This document shows, piece after piece, positions 1 through 10,105 of a stretch of DNA of 64,000 nt. The stretch is from Thalassobaculum sp965228445 (GTDB lineage Bacteria; Pseudomonadota; Alphaproteobacteria; Thalassobaculales; Thalassobaculaceae): assembly GCA_965228445.1 (NCBI GenBank), contig OZ245813.1, positions 3,968,001-4,032,000 on the forward strand. The letters run 5' to 3'. Numbering within the stretch: the stretch's first letter is position 1; every line of letters begins with the position of its first letter. A program made the position numbers and the translations under genes. Under the pieces are notes generated by a model. It was not told the DNA's origin, searched no databases, and was given only the letters and a program-made list of their open reading frames with translations.

Positions 1-1
1 G

Positions 2-1702
2 ATCGGGTTTCAGTTCCTAGCCGCGGAGTTCGGGTGGACCCCGACCGCCCCGTCGCAGCAGGCGATCGAGCAGGGCGCCGATCCGACCCCGGGCGTGGCC
101 TCGGACGCGCCGGTCCCGCCGGCCGACTCCTCCTCCTCGTCCTCGCCGGCCCCGGCGATCGTCCCCGGCGGCGAGACCGACCGCGCGGCCGCGCTGGCGG
201 CGACCCCGCGGATCGAGATCAAGACCCCGACCATCGACGGCTCGATCTCGCTGGTGGGCGCGCGGATCGACGACGTGGTGCTGGACGACTACCGGGTGAC
301 CCTCGATCCGAACAGCGACTACATCCACCTGCTGGAGCCGACCAACTACGTGCGGCCGTACTACGCCGAATTCGGCTGGGTGGCGGCGCCGGGCTCCAAC
401 GTCGTGCTGCCCGGTCCGAAGACCGAGTGGGAGACCGACGCCACCGAGCTGACGCCGGGTGCGCCGGTGACCCTGACCTGGACCAGTCCCCAGGGCCTGA
501 CCTTCACGCGCAGCATCGCCGTCGACGACGGCTACATGTTCACCATCACCGACCGGGTGACGAACGGCAGCGACGCGGCCCAGGAGCTGTTTCCCTACGG
601 CCTGATCAGCCGGGGCGGCCTGCCGCAGACCACCGGCTTCTACATCCTGCACGAGGGCCCGCTGGGCGTGTTCGACGAGACCCTCAAGGAGGTCGATTAC
701 AGCGACCTGCAGGAGGACGGCGACCAGGAGGCGGCGTCGGAGGGCGGCTGGATCGGCATCACCGACAAGTACTGGCTCGCGGCCCTGGTCCCGGATCAGA
801 ACAGTCAGTGGAGCTACAAGTTCCGCCACTCCATGCGCAACCAGAACGACCGCTTCCAGGTCGACTATCTGGGCGGCGCCACCTCGGTGGCCGCGGGCGG
901 CGAGATCACAAACACCTCGCATTTCTTCGCCGGCGCCAAGCGCCTCGACCTGCTCGACAAGTACGAGGAGCAGATCGGTGTCCCGAGCTTCGACCTCGCC
1001 ATCGACTTCGGCTGGTTCTACTTCCTGACCAAGCCGTTCTTCCTGGTGCTGACCTGGCTGCACGGCATCCTGGGCAATTTCGGCCTGGCGATCCTGGCGC
1101 TGACCGTGGTCATCAAGCTGATCTTCTTCCCGCTGGCCAACAAGTCCTACAAGTCCATGGCCAAGATGAAGGAGCTGACGCCGAAGCTGCAGGAGATGCG
1201 CGAGAAGTACGGCGACGACCGCCAGCGTCTCAACGAGGAGATGATGGCGATGTACAAGCGGGAGAAGGTCAATCCCGCCGCCGGCTGTCTGCCGATCGTG
1301 GTGCAGATCCCGGTGTTCTTCTCGCTGTACAAGGTGCTGTTCGTCAGCATCGAGATGCGCCACGCGCCGTTCTACGGCTGGATCCGCGACCTGTCGGCGC
1401 CGGATCCGACCACGATCTTCAACCTGTTCGGGCTGATCCCCTGGTCGCCGCCGGCGATGCTGATGATCGGCGCCTGGCCGGTGCTGATGGGCCTGACCAT
1501 GTACCTGCAGCAGCGCCTCAACCCGCAGCCGGCCGACCCGGTGCAGGCCAAGGTCTTCATGTTCCTGCCGCTGCTGTTCACCTTCCTGCTGTCCAACTTC
1601 GCCGCCGGCCTGGTGATCTACTGGACCTGGAACAACCTGCTGTCGATCCTGCAGCAGTGGGTGATCATGCGGCGCATGGGCGTGAAGAACGCCCTGTCGT
1701 GA
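2..1702 (+). CDS. yidC: Membrane protein insertase YidC (5' end missing)
   Basis: YidC inserts and folds inner-membrane proteins, alone or with the Sec translocon. The reading frame is already open at the window edge and begins in the first transmembrane segment (IGFQFLAAEFGW), so only about 20 N-terminal residues are missing; 566 residues are present. A Ser/Pro/Ala-rich linker follows, then the large periplasmic beta domain to about residue 330. The conserved five-helix core comes next, starting near LTKPFFLVLTWLH and including the cytoplasmic helical hairpin (KSMAKMKELTPKLQEMREKYGDD region) and the terminal helices. It ends with a short basic tail, as in Gram-negative YidC. The stop codon overlaps the engB start (GTGA), so the two are probably co-translated. 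The yidC-engB-argB order is common in alphaproteobacteria. Confidence 0.96.
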   Translation: MGFQFLAAEFGWTPTAPSQQAIEQGADPTPGVASDAPVPPADSSSSSSPAPAIVPGGETDRAAALAATPRIEIKTPTIDGSISLVGARIDDVVLDDYRVTLDPNSDYIHLLEPTNYVRPYYAEFGWVAAPGSNVVLPGPKTEWETDATELTPGAPVTLTWTSPQGLTFTRSIAVDDGYMFTITDRVTNGSDAAQELFPYGLISRGGLPQTTGFYILHEGPLGVFDETLKEVDYSDLQEDGDQEAASEGGWIGITDKYWLAALVPDQNSQWSYKFRHSMRNQNDRFQVDYLGGATSVAAGGEITNTSHFFAGAKRLDLLDKYEEQIGVPSFDLAIDFGWFYFLTKPFFLVLTWLHGILGNFGLAILALTVVIKLIFFPLANKSYKSMAKMKELTPKLQEMREKYGDDRQRLNEEMMAMYKREKVNPAAGCLPIVVQIPVFFSLYKVLFVSIEMRHAPFYGWIRDLSAPDPTTIFNLFGLIPWSPPAMLMIGAWPVLMGLTMYLQQRLNPQPADPVQAKVFMFLPLLFTFLLSNFAAGLVIYWTWNNLLSILQQWVIMRRMGVKNALS

Positions 1703-2364
1703 CCGGCGGACCCGCCCAGGACGATCCCGACGCTCCGTCCCAGGCGGAGCTGGAGGCCGCGCGGGTGCTGTTCGCGCAGGAATGCCGGTTCGTCGCCGCC
1801 TCGGCGACGATCCCGCAGCTGCCGCCGGAGACCCTGCCGGAAGTCGCCTTCGTCGGCCGCTCCAATGTCGGCAAGTCGAGCTTGGTCAACGCGCTGACCG
1901 GCCGCAAGACCCTGGCCCGGACCTCCAACACGCCGGGCCGGACCCAGGAGGTCATCTTCTTCGACCTGGGCGGCCGGCTGATGCTGGTCGACCTGCCGGG
2001 CTACGGCTACGCCAAGGTGTCCAAGGCCAAGCAGGCGATCTGGACCGATACGCTGTTCGCCTATCTGCGCGGCCGGCCGACCCTGCAGCGGGTCAGCATG
2101 CTGATCGACGGGCGTCACGGCCTGAAGGAACTGGACATCGAGGCTATGGACCTGCTGGACCGGGCCGCTCTGTCCTATCAGGTGGTGCTGACCAAGGCGG
2201 ACAAGGTCAAGCCGGCGGAGCTGCAGGCGATGCTCGAGAAGACCGCCAAGGCCCTGTCGCGCCGTCCGGCGGCCCATCCCGTGGTCGCGGCGACCAGCAG
2301 CGAGACCGGGGCCGGCATTCCCGAGCTGCGGGTCGAGCTGGCCCGCTTCGCCCATTCCGCCTGA
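1699..2364 (+). CDS. engB: Ribosome biogenesis GTP-binding protein EngB (YihA/YsxC)
   Basis: EngB is a small essential GTPase needed for large-subunit ribosome assembly. The product has 221 residues from a GTG start that overlaps the yidC stop by four bases; the same frame stays open far upstream only as an antisense-free shadow inside yidC. The G1 P-loop GRSNVGKSS is at about residues 53-61, the switch I threonine lies in SNTPGRTQ, G3 is DLPGYGYAK near residue 98, and G4 is TKAD near residue 165. These motifs and the length match the TRAFAC EngB family. An upstream overlapping start implies translational coupling to yidC. Confidence 0.95.
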   Translation: MTGGPAQDDPDAPSQAELEAARVLFAQECRFVAASATIPQLPPETLPEVAFVGRSNVGKSSLVNALTGRKTLARTSNTPGRTQEVIFFDLGGRLMLVDLPGYGYAKVSKAKQAIWTDTLFAYLRGRPTLQRVSMLIDGRHGLKELDIEAMDLLDRAALSYQVVLTKADKVKPAELQAMLEKTAKALSRRPAAHPVVAATSSETGAGIPELRVELARFAHSA

Positions 2365-2501
2365 GGCCGGCCGCCGGATTTTCCCGGTTGTCGCCGTCCG
2401 GCGTTCCACCCGATCCTCGTCTGGTTAACAGGGGCGCTTTGCGTTGCGGGCGCAGCGCTCTATAACCGCAGGCCGGTTTTGTAGTGGAGGGAAGGAGCGC
2501 C

Positions 2502-3413
<912 letters not shown>

Positions 3414-3431
3414 GACCCGGTCAGACGGCGG

Positions 3432-4667
3432 TCAGGATGCCTGGCCGCCGTCGAACATGCCGAGCTGCCACTGCATGTCCTCTTCGCTGAGCGGGTAGCC
3501 GCCGCGCTGGCCGCGCAGCATGTCCCGATCGGCGATATAGGCGAGCCGCTGCTGGAGCTGCTCGGCGAACCCCATGCTGAGGCCGGCCTTCCAAGACAGG
3601 GCCGTCACCGCCTTGGCGCTGCCCGAATTCAGGATCGAATGCACGATCGGCTCCTTGTAGCCGGTGCGCACCGCCAGGGACGAGATCACCTTGGCGCGTC
3701 GGCCGGAGGCCACGGCCTGGGCGATGTCGTCTTCCGTGATCCCGCCGCCTTGGGCCTGCCCGCCGTTCTCCTCGAGCCGCTGGGCCATGACCGCCTGCAG
3801 ATGCTTGGAGGTCTCCGGGTCCAGGTCGGAGCGCTTGGACAGCTGTTCGACCAGGGCATGGGCGACGAATTCCGACAGCTTGCCGATCTGCCGGCCCGCC
3901 AGCTTCGGGCGCGAGACGAGGGGCGCGTGCCAGCTCGGCTTCGGCGGCGCGCTCTCGATCAGCCGGTCCAGGGTCTCCTCGCGGATCTGGGCCGACTCGT
4001 TGCCGAGCAGCACGGCGATGGCGGCGTCGTCGCCGCTGGTGGCGATCGCGTCGGTGACCTTGGTGGACACGCCCTGGCGCCGCGAGATCGCGCTGACCGA
4101 GCCGCTGTGGGACGGCGAGCCGATGACCTCGACCAGGAAGTCGTCGCTCAGCAGACTGGAATGCTCCAGCACCGGGCCGGCGACCTCGATGGCGGCGTCG
4201 CGGGCCAGCACCTCGATCACGCCGGAAACCACTTCCGGCGGGGCGCTGTCCACGTCCTTGATCGAGTCCGCGAGCCGGGCCCGCACCTTGACCGCCGCGT
4301 CGAGGGCCAGTGCCTCCAGCATGTTGATGGTCAGCTGACGCTGCGCGCCGCGCCGCTCATCGACGACGTCGGGGGCGAGGACGCCGATCTTCTCGGCGAC
4401 GGCGCAGCGCACCGCCTCGTCCTCGTCCTGCGCCAGGAAATCGTCGGCCTGGCGCGGCGTGTTGAGGTTGGCGGCGACCGCGCGGCGCACCGCCGCGTCG
4501 GTATCCTCGGCCAGGAAGAACAGCAGCTCCGGTGGCACGTCGGTGCGGGCCGCCAGCGTGCAGCGGTCCGGAATGGAGCCGGTGCGGGCGATCTCCATCG
4601 CCTGGGCAAGGGTCTGCTTGTTCGGCGTCTGGTCGTCGGAGCGGCGACGCGGTGTCGGCTTGGTCAC
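3432..4667 (-). CDS. DUF2336 (HEAT-like repeat) protein
   Basis: This 411-residue soluble protein is built of alpha-helical HEAT-like repeats (for example AEDTDAAVRRAVAANLNTP and QDEDEAVRCAVAEKIGVL in the first 100 residues), the signature of the alphaproteobacterial DUF2336 family. No catalytic motif is visible, and the family's biochemical role is not established. It starts with GTG, overlapping the stop of the upstream PAS/GGDEF gene by four bases (GTGA), so the two proteins are probably made together. That suggests it is an effector or scaffold for the cyclase. It converges on argB with an 18-base gap. Confidence 0.85.
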   Translation of the reverse strand: MTKPTPRRRSDDQTPNKQTLAQAMEIARTGSIPDRCTLAARTDVPPELLFFLAEDTDAAVRRAVAANLNTPRQADDFLAQDEDEAVRCAVAEKIGVLAPDVVDERRGAQRQLTINMLEALALDAAVKVRARLADSIKDVDSAPPEVVSGVIEVLARDAAIEVAGPVLEHSSLLSDDFLVEVIGSPSHSGSVSAISRRQGVSTKVTDAIATSGDDAAIAVLLGNESAQIREETLDRLIESAPPKPSWHAPLVSRPKLAGRQIGKLSEFVAHALVEQLSKRSDLDPETSKHLQAVMAQRLEENGGQAQGGGITEDDIAQAVASGRRAKVISSLAVRTGYKEPIVHSILNSGSAKAVTALSWKAGLSMGFAEQLQQRLAYIADRDMLRGQRGGYPLSEEDMQWQLGMFDGGQAS

Positions 4668-6376
4668 TGTGTCTCACCAGGCTTTTCGGCGGTTTCCAGG
4701 GCGCTGGATGCGGGCGCGATCCGATACCAGCCTTTCCCACCATGTTTTATTTCGTACATCACCGCATCGGCCCGTTCGATCAGCTGAACCCGGCTCTCGC
4801 CGGATCCGGGCAGATAGACCGCCATGCCGATGGACAGGCCGACCGGATAGTCGGGTGAACCCGAATACTGCAGCAGTTCCTTGCCGGTCTCCAAGATCCA
4901 CTCTGCACGGACCGACGCTTCCTTCGCATCGACCCCCTCCATCCACAGCGCGAACTCGTCGCCGCCGAGACGGGCGATCAGGTCGCCGGCCTGGGCCTGG
5001 CGGTTGAGGATGTCGGACAGGTGGATCAGCGCCTGATCGCCGACCTGGTGCCCCTTGGTGTCGTTCACCTTCTTGAAGTTGTCGAGGTCGACATAGGTGA
5101 GCGTGCCGGGCGCCGCGCTGCCGGCGGCCAGCCGCCCGGTGATGGCGTCGTCGAAGGCCCGGCGGTTCAGCAGGCCGGTCATGGCGTCGGTGGTCGACAG
5201 CCGCTCCAGGTGCTGGTGGGCCGCGGCCTGATGCAGGGCGATGCCGAGCTGGTCCGACAGGTCGGCGATCAGCCGCGCGTCGTCGTCGCTCCAGTCGGCG
5301 GTGTCGCCGACCCGCCAGAGCATCACCGTGCCGTTGATCTCGTGGTGGTGCGACAGCTGGTGCGCCAGGACCGCGCCGATGTCGTAGGCCTCGACCACCG
5401 GCTCCCGGCTGGCGGTGATGCGCTCGCGCATCTCCTCCACGATGGCGTCGGGGACCGGGACTCCGACCGCCGCCGCCAGCCGCATGCCGGTGCCGGGCAG
5501 AATCCGGTATACCGAGCAGCCGTCGGCGTTGCCGCCCCGGAACACCGCCTCGGCGGCGAGGGACAGCATCTGGTCCGGGTCGCTCTCGTCGCGGATCGCC
5601 TGCATGATATGGGCGGTCAGACGCTGGCGGGCGCCGACCCGCGCCAGCTCCATGTCGCGCTGCCGGTCGTCGGTCACGTCGCGGCAGACCCCGCGGGCGC
5701 CGGCCCAGGTGCCGTCCGGCGCGAACAGCGGGGCGGCGGCGGTCTCCAGGCGCGCCTCGCCCCCATCCGCCCGGCGGAAGGTGATCTCCATCTCCTGGCG
5801 GGCCTCGCGGGTCTGGAACGGGCTGTCGACATCGACCCCCGGCGGGGTGACCAGGAAGCCGTCGGCGCGCCGGCCGATCAGGTCGGCGGCCGCCCAGCCG
5901 ATGCCGCCATGGGGCGACACGAAGGCGAAGCGTCCCTGGGCATCGGTTTCCCAGGCGAGGTCGGCGGAGATCTCCACCAGATCGCGGTAGCGCTGACGCG
6001 AATCGACCAGGGCGGAGCGCAGGTTGCGGTCGACCGACACGTCGCGCCCGATCAGCAGCACCGCCCCGTCCGCGCCGACCGGCATGGCGGAGAAGCTGGT
6101 GGCGCTCGGCGAGGTGCTGTCGGCGTCGCGCATCTCGATCACGGCGGAGATTCCGCGCCCGGCGTGCCGCGCCTCGGCGATCAGCGACCCGATGTCCTGC
6201 AGATCGGCCAGCCGACGGGCGAGGTCGGCACCGGCCATGTTGCGGGCCTGCACGCTGTTGTCGCCGCGGACCAGGATCGCGGGTCCGTCGGCCAGGGCGA
6301 ACGGGCCGGTCGAAACCATCTGGGCGACCAGGGTCTCGTCCTGCGTCTCGCTGACCATCTTGCCCGATCCGCTCAT
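4664..6376 (-). CDS. PAS-GAF-GGDEF diguanylate cyclase
   Basis: The predicted 570-residue enzyme makes cyclic di-GMP from two GTP. There is an N-terminal sensory region of about 120 residues, then a PAS domain (residues about 127-240: YRDLVEISADLAWETDAQGRF), a GAF-like region to about residue 390, and a C-terminal GGDEF domain with an intact RLGGDEFAL active site near residue 470. There is no EAL domain and no transmembrane segment, so it is cytosolic. The inhibitory I-site position is QAGD, not RxxD, so product inhibition through that site is unlikely. The gene is translationally coupled to the DUF2336 gene downstream. The input signal is unknown. Confidence 0.92.
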   Translation of the reverse strand: MSGSGKMVSETQDETLVAQMVSTGPFALADGPAILVRGDNSVQARNMAGADLARRLADLQDIGSLIAEARHAGRGISAVIEMRDADSTSPSATSFSAMPVGADGAVLLIGRDVSVDRNLRSALVDSRQRYRDLVEISADLAWETDAQGRFAFVSPHGGIGWAAADLIGRRADGFLVTPPGVDVDSPFQTREARQEMEITFRRADGGEARLETAAAPLFAPDGTWAGARGVCRDVTDDRQRDMELARVGARQRLTAHIMQAIRDESDPDQMLSLAAEAVFRGGNADGCSVYRILPGTGMRLAAAVGVPVPDAIVEEMRERITASREPVVEAYDIGAVLAHQLSHHHEINGTVMLWRVGDTADWSDDDARLIADLSDQLGIALHQAAAHQHLERLSTTDAMTGLLNRRAFDDAITGRLAAGSAAPGTLTYVDLDNFKKVNDTKGHQVGDQALIHLSDILNRQAQAGDLIARLGGDEFALWMEGVDAKEASVRAEWILETGKELLQYSGSPDYPVGLSIGMAVYLPGSGESRVQLIERADAVMYEIKHGGKGWYRIAPASSALETAEKPGETQ

Positions 6377-6686
6377 GCGTTCACCCTAACTGATCGCCGC
6401 CTGATCCGCATTCGACTTACATATCGTCATGGCAGCGGGGGCGGCTCAGGTCTAGTGCATTTGTGGCAAATAGCGGCCGACCCGTCGACACGGTCCCCCC
6501 CTTACGGGCCGTCCGGTTGGTGGTCGCCTGGCCGCGGTCCCGGAGCTTGAAAATCTCGCGGACGGTGACGGGCACCGGCATGGTGGGTATTGTCCTGGTC
6601 AGCCTGGGGGTGGCCGTCTCCGGCGGGGCGCTCGGTGCCCTGCGGCGGCGCGCTCCCTGACCCCGACCCGACGCCCAGGACGCCGT
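6377..6686. other. Intergenic region between divergent genes, possible micro-ORF
   Basis: This 310-base gap separates the divergently transcribed cyclase and HAD genes and must hold both promoters; I could not identify clear -35/-10 boxes. A plus-strand frame from GTG 6463 (65 codons) or ATG 6580 (26 codons, MVGIVLVSLGVAVSGG...) ends at 6660. The short version would be a single hydrophobic helix with a basic tail, but it has no good ribosome site. I do not call it a gene. Confidence 0.3.
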
Positions 6687-7370
6687 ATGCTCGCCAAGAC
6701 CATCGACTGCTGGATCTTCGATCTCGACAACACCCTGTACCCGGCGCGCTCCAACCTGTTCGTTCAGGTCTCCGCCCGGATGACCGAGTTCATCAAGGAC
6801 CGGTTCGAGCTGGAGCACGAGCCGGCCCGTGAGCTGCAGCGCGACCTGTTCCGCCGCCACGGCACGACCCTGCGCGGGCTGATGACCGAGCATGGGGTCG
6901 ATCCGGCGCCGTTCCTGGAGTTCGTGCACGACATCGATGTCAGCATCATCGATCCGGCGCCCGAGCTGGACGACCTGCTGACCCGCCTGCCGGGCCGCAA
7001 GGTGATCTACACCAACGGCTCGGTCGGTCATTTCGAGCGGGTGGCTAGGCGCCTGGGCGTCGACCATCATTTCGACCATGTCTACGACATCGTCGCCTCC
7101 GACTACTCGCCGAAGCCGGATCCGGTGCCCTACGACAAGCTGATCAAGCTGCTGGATATCGATCCCACGCGCACCGCGATGGTCGAGGACATGGCCAAGA
7201 ACCTGAAGCCGGCGGCCGATCTCGGCATGACCACGGTCTGGCTGAAGAGCGATTTCGACTGGGCCACCGACGGCGCCGACCAACCCCATGTGCACCATGT
7301 CGCCGAGGACGTGATCAGCTTCCTGCGCAGCGTGGTGGGCAGTGGGGTGGACGGCGCACGGGAGTCGTGA
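6687..7370 (+). CDS. HAD-family pyrimidine 5'-nucleotidase-like hydrolase
   Basis: This 227-residue haloacid-dehalogenase-superfamily phosphatase resembles the bacterial pyrimidine 5'-nucleotidase (SDT1-like) group. Motif I is FDLDNTLYP with the nucleophile D12 and the general acid D14. Motif II Thr lies in YTNGS near residue 108, motif III Lys in KPDPVPY near residue 142, and motif IV in VEDMAKN near residue 165. An alpha-helical cap lies between motifs I and II. It probably dephosphorylates pyrimidine nucleoside monophosphates, but HAD substrate predictions are weak without assay. It sits 87 bases upstream of dapD, a neighbourhood often seen in Rhodospirillales. Confidence 0.88.
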   Translation: MLAKTIDCWIFDLDNTLYPARSNLFVQVSARMTEFIKDRFELEHEPARELQRDLFRRHGTTLRGLMTEHGVDPAPFLEFVHDIDVSIIDPAPELDDLLTRLPGRKVIYTNGSVGHFERVARRLGVDHHFDHVYDIVASDYSPKPDPVPYDKLIKLLDIDPTRTAMVEDMAKNLKPAADLGMTTVWLKSDFDWATDGADQPHVHHVAEDVISFLRSVVGSGVDGARES

Positions 7371-7457
7371 CGCGCATCGCGTTGACAGCTTTCCGGCCCC
7401 CCGCCATTGTGCCGCGGACCTGCGGAATTCCGACCTTTCGACAAGAGCCGAGACCCC

Positions 7458-8315
7458 ATGACCTCTGATCTGCAAACCGTCATCGACGCCGCCTGGGAAA
7501 ACCGGGACAGCATCACCGTCTCCACCAAGGGCGAGGTGCGCGACGCCGTCGAAGCGGCGCTGGAAGGGCTGGACAACGGCTCGATCCGCACCGCCCAACC
7601 CGAGGGCAATCACCAGTGGAAGGTCAACCAGTGGGCCAAGAAGGCGGTACTGCTGTCGTTCCGGCTGAACGACATGGAAGTGGTGCCGGGCGGCCCCGAG
7701 GATCCGGAGCGCGGCCCGTCGGTGTGGTGGGACAAGGTCCCGTCCAAGTTCGCCGGCTGGGGCGAGAACCGGTTCCGTGAGGCCGGCTTCCGCGCCGTGC
7801 CGAACTGCGTCGTACGCCGCTCGGCCTATATCGCGCCGGGCGTGGTGCTGATGCCGAGCTTCGTGAACCTGGGCGCCTATGTGGACAAGGGCACCATGGT
7901 CGACACCTGGGCCACCGTCGGCTCGTGCGCCCAGATCGGCAAGAACGTCCACCTGTCCGGCGGCGTCGGCATCGGCGGCGTCCTGGAGCCGCTGCAGGCC
8001 GATCCGGTGATCATCGAGGACAACTGCTTCATCGGCGCCCGCAGCGAGGTCGTCGAGGGCGTGATCGTCGAGGAGGGTGCCGTGCTCTCCATGGGCGTGT
8101 TCATCTCCAAGTCGACCCGGATCATCAACCGCGATACCGGCGAGGTCCATGTCGGCCGGGTGCCGGCGTTCTCCGTCGTCGTGCCGGGATCCATGCCGGG
8201 CAAGCCGCTGCCGGACGGCACGCCGGGCCCGTCACTGTCCTGCGCGGTGATCGTGAAGACGGTCGACGCCCAGACCCGGTCGAAGACCTCCATCAACGAG
8301 CTGCTGCGCGACTGA
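7458..8315 (+). CDS. dapD: 2,3,4,5-tetrahydropyridine-2,6-dicarboxylate N-succinyltransferase
   Basis: DapD transfers succinyl from succinyl-CoA to tetrahydrodipicolinate in the succinylase branch of lysine/diaminopimelate synthesis. The 285-residue protein has the helical N-terminus (LQTVIDAAWENRDS) and a left-handed beta-helix of hexapeptide repeats (for example IAPGVVLMPSFVNLGAYV, then IEDNCFIGARSEVVEGVIV), typical of a trimeric acyltransferase. The start at ATG 7458 fits the family N-terminus; the frame extends 17 codons further up without support. dapE follows 17 bases downstream, so the two form an operon and catalyse sequential-branch steps. Confidence 0.96.
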   Translation: MTSDLQTVIDAAWENRDSITVSTKGEVRDAVEAALEGLDNGSIRTAQPEGNHQWKVNQWAKKAVLLSFRLNDMEVVPGGPEDPERGPSVWWDKVPSKFAGWGENRFREAGFRAVPNCVVRRSAYIAPGVVLMPSFVNLGAYVDKGTMVDTWATVGSCAQIGKNVHLSGGVGIGGVLEPLQADPVIIEDNCFIGARSEVVEGVIVEEGAVLSMGVFISKSTRIINRDTGEVHVGRVPAFSVVVPGSMPGKPLPDGTPGPSLSCAVIVKTVDAQTRSKTSINELLRD

Positions 8316-8332
8316 TCGCTGAGGAAATCGAG

Positions 8333-9511
8333 ATGTCGGCGTCCCCCCAGGCCGGCTCGGGAACGCCCGCGCACCTCGACCCGGTCGAGGTCGCTGCGGA
8401 CCTGATCCGCTGCCCCAGCGTCACCCCGGAAGAGGGCGGCGCCCTCGACCTGCTGCAGTCGCTGCTGGAGCCGATGGGCTTCACCTGCCATCGGCTGCGG
8501 TTCGAGGCGGAGGGGACCCCGGCGATCGACAACCTCTATGCCCGTCGCGGTACCTCCGCCCCCCATATCTGCTTCGCCGGCCATACCGACGTGGTGCCGG
8601 TCGGCGACGCGGGCGCCTGGACCAGGGGGCCGTTCGACGGCACCGTCGCCGACGACCGGCTCTGGGGCCGCGGGGCCGCCGACATGAAGGGCGGCATCGC
8701 CGCCTTCGTCGCCGCAGTGGGCCGCTACCTGTCCTCCGGCGAGGCCAACGGTTCCATAAGCCTGCTGATCACCGGCGACGAGGAAGGTCCCGCGATCAAC
8801 GGCACCACCAAGGTGCTGGACTGGATGGAGACCAACGGCGAGATCCCCGACATGTGCATCGTGGGCGAGCCGACCAATCCGAGCGCCATGGGCGACATGA
8901 TGAAGATCGGCCGCCGCGGCTCCTTCACCGGTCGTATCACGGTGCACGGGACCCAGGGCCACGTCGCCTACCCGCATCTGGCGGAGAACCCGGTACACGG
9001 GCTGATCCGCCTGCTGGAGCCCTTCGCCCACGGCACCCTGGACGAGGGCACGGCGCATTTCCCGCCCACGACCATGTCGGTGACCACGATCGATGTCGGC
9101 AACCCGGCCAACAACGTCATCCCGGCCGAGGCGCGCGCCACCTTCAACGTGCGCTTCAACGACGCCCATTCCTCGGAGTCGCTGGAGAAGATGTTCCGCG
9201 GCAGCTTCGACCAGAAGGGCGTGCGCTACGAGATGGAGACCGAGTGCTCGGGCGAGAGTTTCGTGACCGAGCCGGGCGCCCTGTCCGACCTGATCTCCGA
9301 CGCCAGTTTCGCCGTCACCGGCCGGCGCCCCGAGCTGAGCACGACCGGCGGCACCTCGGACGCCCGCTTCATCAAGCGGCTCTGTCCGGTGGTGGAGTTC
9401 GGGCTGGTCGGCCAGACCATGCACAAGGTGGACGAGCATGTCGCCGTCGCCGATATCCGGACGCTGACCGACATCTATGCGGCCGTCCTGGATCGGGCAC
9501 TGGGGCGCTAG
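8333..9511 (+). CDS. dapE: Succinyl-diaminopimelate desuccinylase
   Basis: DapE is a di-zinc M20 peptidase-family hydrolase that releases succinate from N-succinyl-L,L-diaminopimelate. It has 392 residues. Metal ligands are recognisable in FAGHTDVVPVGD (near residue 84), GRGAADMKGG (bridging Asp near 118), TGDEEG (catalytic and ligand Glu near 150) and a C-terminal His in VGQTMHKVDEH. The dimerisation domain lies between. The chosen ATG at 8333 is preceded by GAGGAA. An in-frame extension overlapping dapD is a shadow. It is cotranscribed with dapD and probably with the membrane-protein gene four bases downstream. Confidence 0.96.
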   Translation: MSASPQAGSGTPAHLDPVEVAADLIRCPSVTPEEGGALDLLQSLLEPMGFTCHRLRFEAEGTPAIDNLYARRGTSAPHICFAGHTDVVPVGDAGAWTRGPFDGTVADDRLWGRGAADMKGGIAAFVAAVGRYLSSGEANGSISLLITGDEEGPAINGTTKVLDWMETNGEIPDMCIVGEPTNPSAMGDMMKIGRRGSFTGRITVHGTQGHVAYPHLAENPVHGLIRLLEPFAHGTLDEGTAHFPPTTMSVTTIDVGNPANNVIPAEARATFNVRFNDAHSSESLEKMFRGSFDQKGVRYEMETECSGESFVTEPGALSDLISDASFAVTGRRPELSTTGGTSDARFIKRLCPVVEFGLVGQTMHKVDEHVAVADIRTLTDIYAAVLDRALGR

Positions 9512-9515
9512 GGCC

Positions 9516-10091
9516 GTGGCGCTGCCGCCGATCCCCAGCCAGTCGGAGGTTGCGGCCTCGGTCTACGGGACGTGGCGGCTGCTGCTCGGCGACCGGGGCG
9601 GACTGGGCTATTTCGCAACGGGGCAGACCGGGTTCTGGCGTTCCTGCTGGGTGCTGGCGGCGGTGCTGCCGCTGAACCTGCTGATCTTCATGATCCAGTC
9701 GTCGGTGACCGACGCGCCGCTCTCTCTCGGCCTGCTGGCGCTGGTCGGTTTCACCGTGGTGATCGCCTGGTACGGCTATGCGCTGGCCGCGCACTACGTG
9801 CTGCCGTCGATCGACCGGGCGGAGCGGTATTACGACTACATGATCCCGGAATTCTGGTCGTCGCTGCCGACGGTGGTGGTCCAGTTCGTCGCCATCGCCC
9901 TGGAGGCCGGCGGTGTGCTGCCCGGATCCTTGGGCAAGGTGCTGACCATCGCCTCGTTCGGCGGCGCGCTCTGGCTGCGGGCGCAGATCATCCGGCTGTC
10001 GCTGGATGTCAGCTACGGCGTGTCCGTCGGCCTGGTGGTCGGCAGCCTGGTGTTCAACGCGGTGCTGGCGGCGATCCTGATCCCGGGCTGA
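9516..10091 (+). CDS. Predicted multi-pass membrane protein of unknown function
   Basis: This 191-residue protein begins at GTG 9516, four bases after the dapE stop. After a soluble N-terminus (LPPIPSQSEVAASVYGTWRLL) it has about four or five hydrophobic stretches, beginning with SCWVLAAVLPLNLLIFMI and ending with SVGLVVGSLVFNAVLAAI. I do not recognise a characterised family. Its position in the dap operon suggests co-expression with cell-wall precursor synthesis, but a functional link is not shown. An alternative ATG at 9477 inside dapE would add 13 residues and is less likely. Confidence 0.72.
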   Translation: MALPPIPSQSEVAASVYGTWRLLLGDRGGLGYFATGQTGFWRSCWVLAAVLPLNLLIFMIQSSVTDAPLSLGLLALVGFTVVIAWYGYALAAHYVLPSIDRAERYYDYMIPEFWSSLPTVVVQFVAIALEAGGVLPGSLGKVLTIASFGGALWLRAQIIRLSLDVSYGVSVGLVVGSLVFNAVLAAILIPG

Positions 10092-10105
10092 AACACATAC
10101 CCTCC

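Noticed and set aside
17..1363. A 448-codon minus-strand open frame opposite yidC
   Set aside because: It lies fully antisense to clear yidC, with His/Arg/Gln-rich shadow composition typical of GC-rich DNA.
34..1698. Upstream extension of engB in its own frame through yidC
   Set aside because: The residues do not match EngB and lie over the yidC gene; the real GTG start overlaps its stop.
6463..6660. A 65-codon plus-strand frame before the HAD gene
   Set aside because: It has no ribosome site, and its product becomes hydrophobic only in the last 26 residues; kept as an intergenic note.
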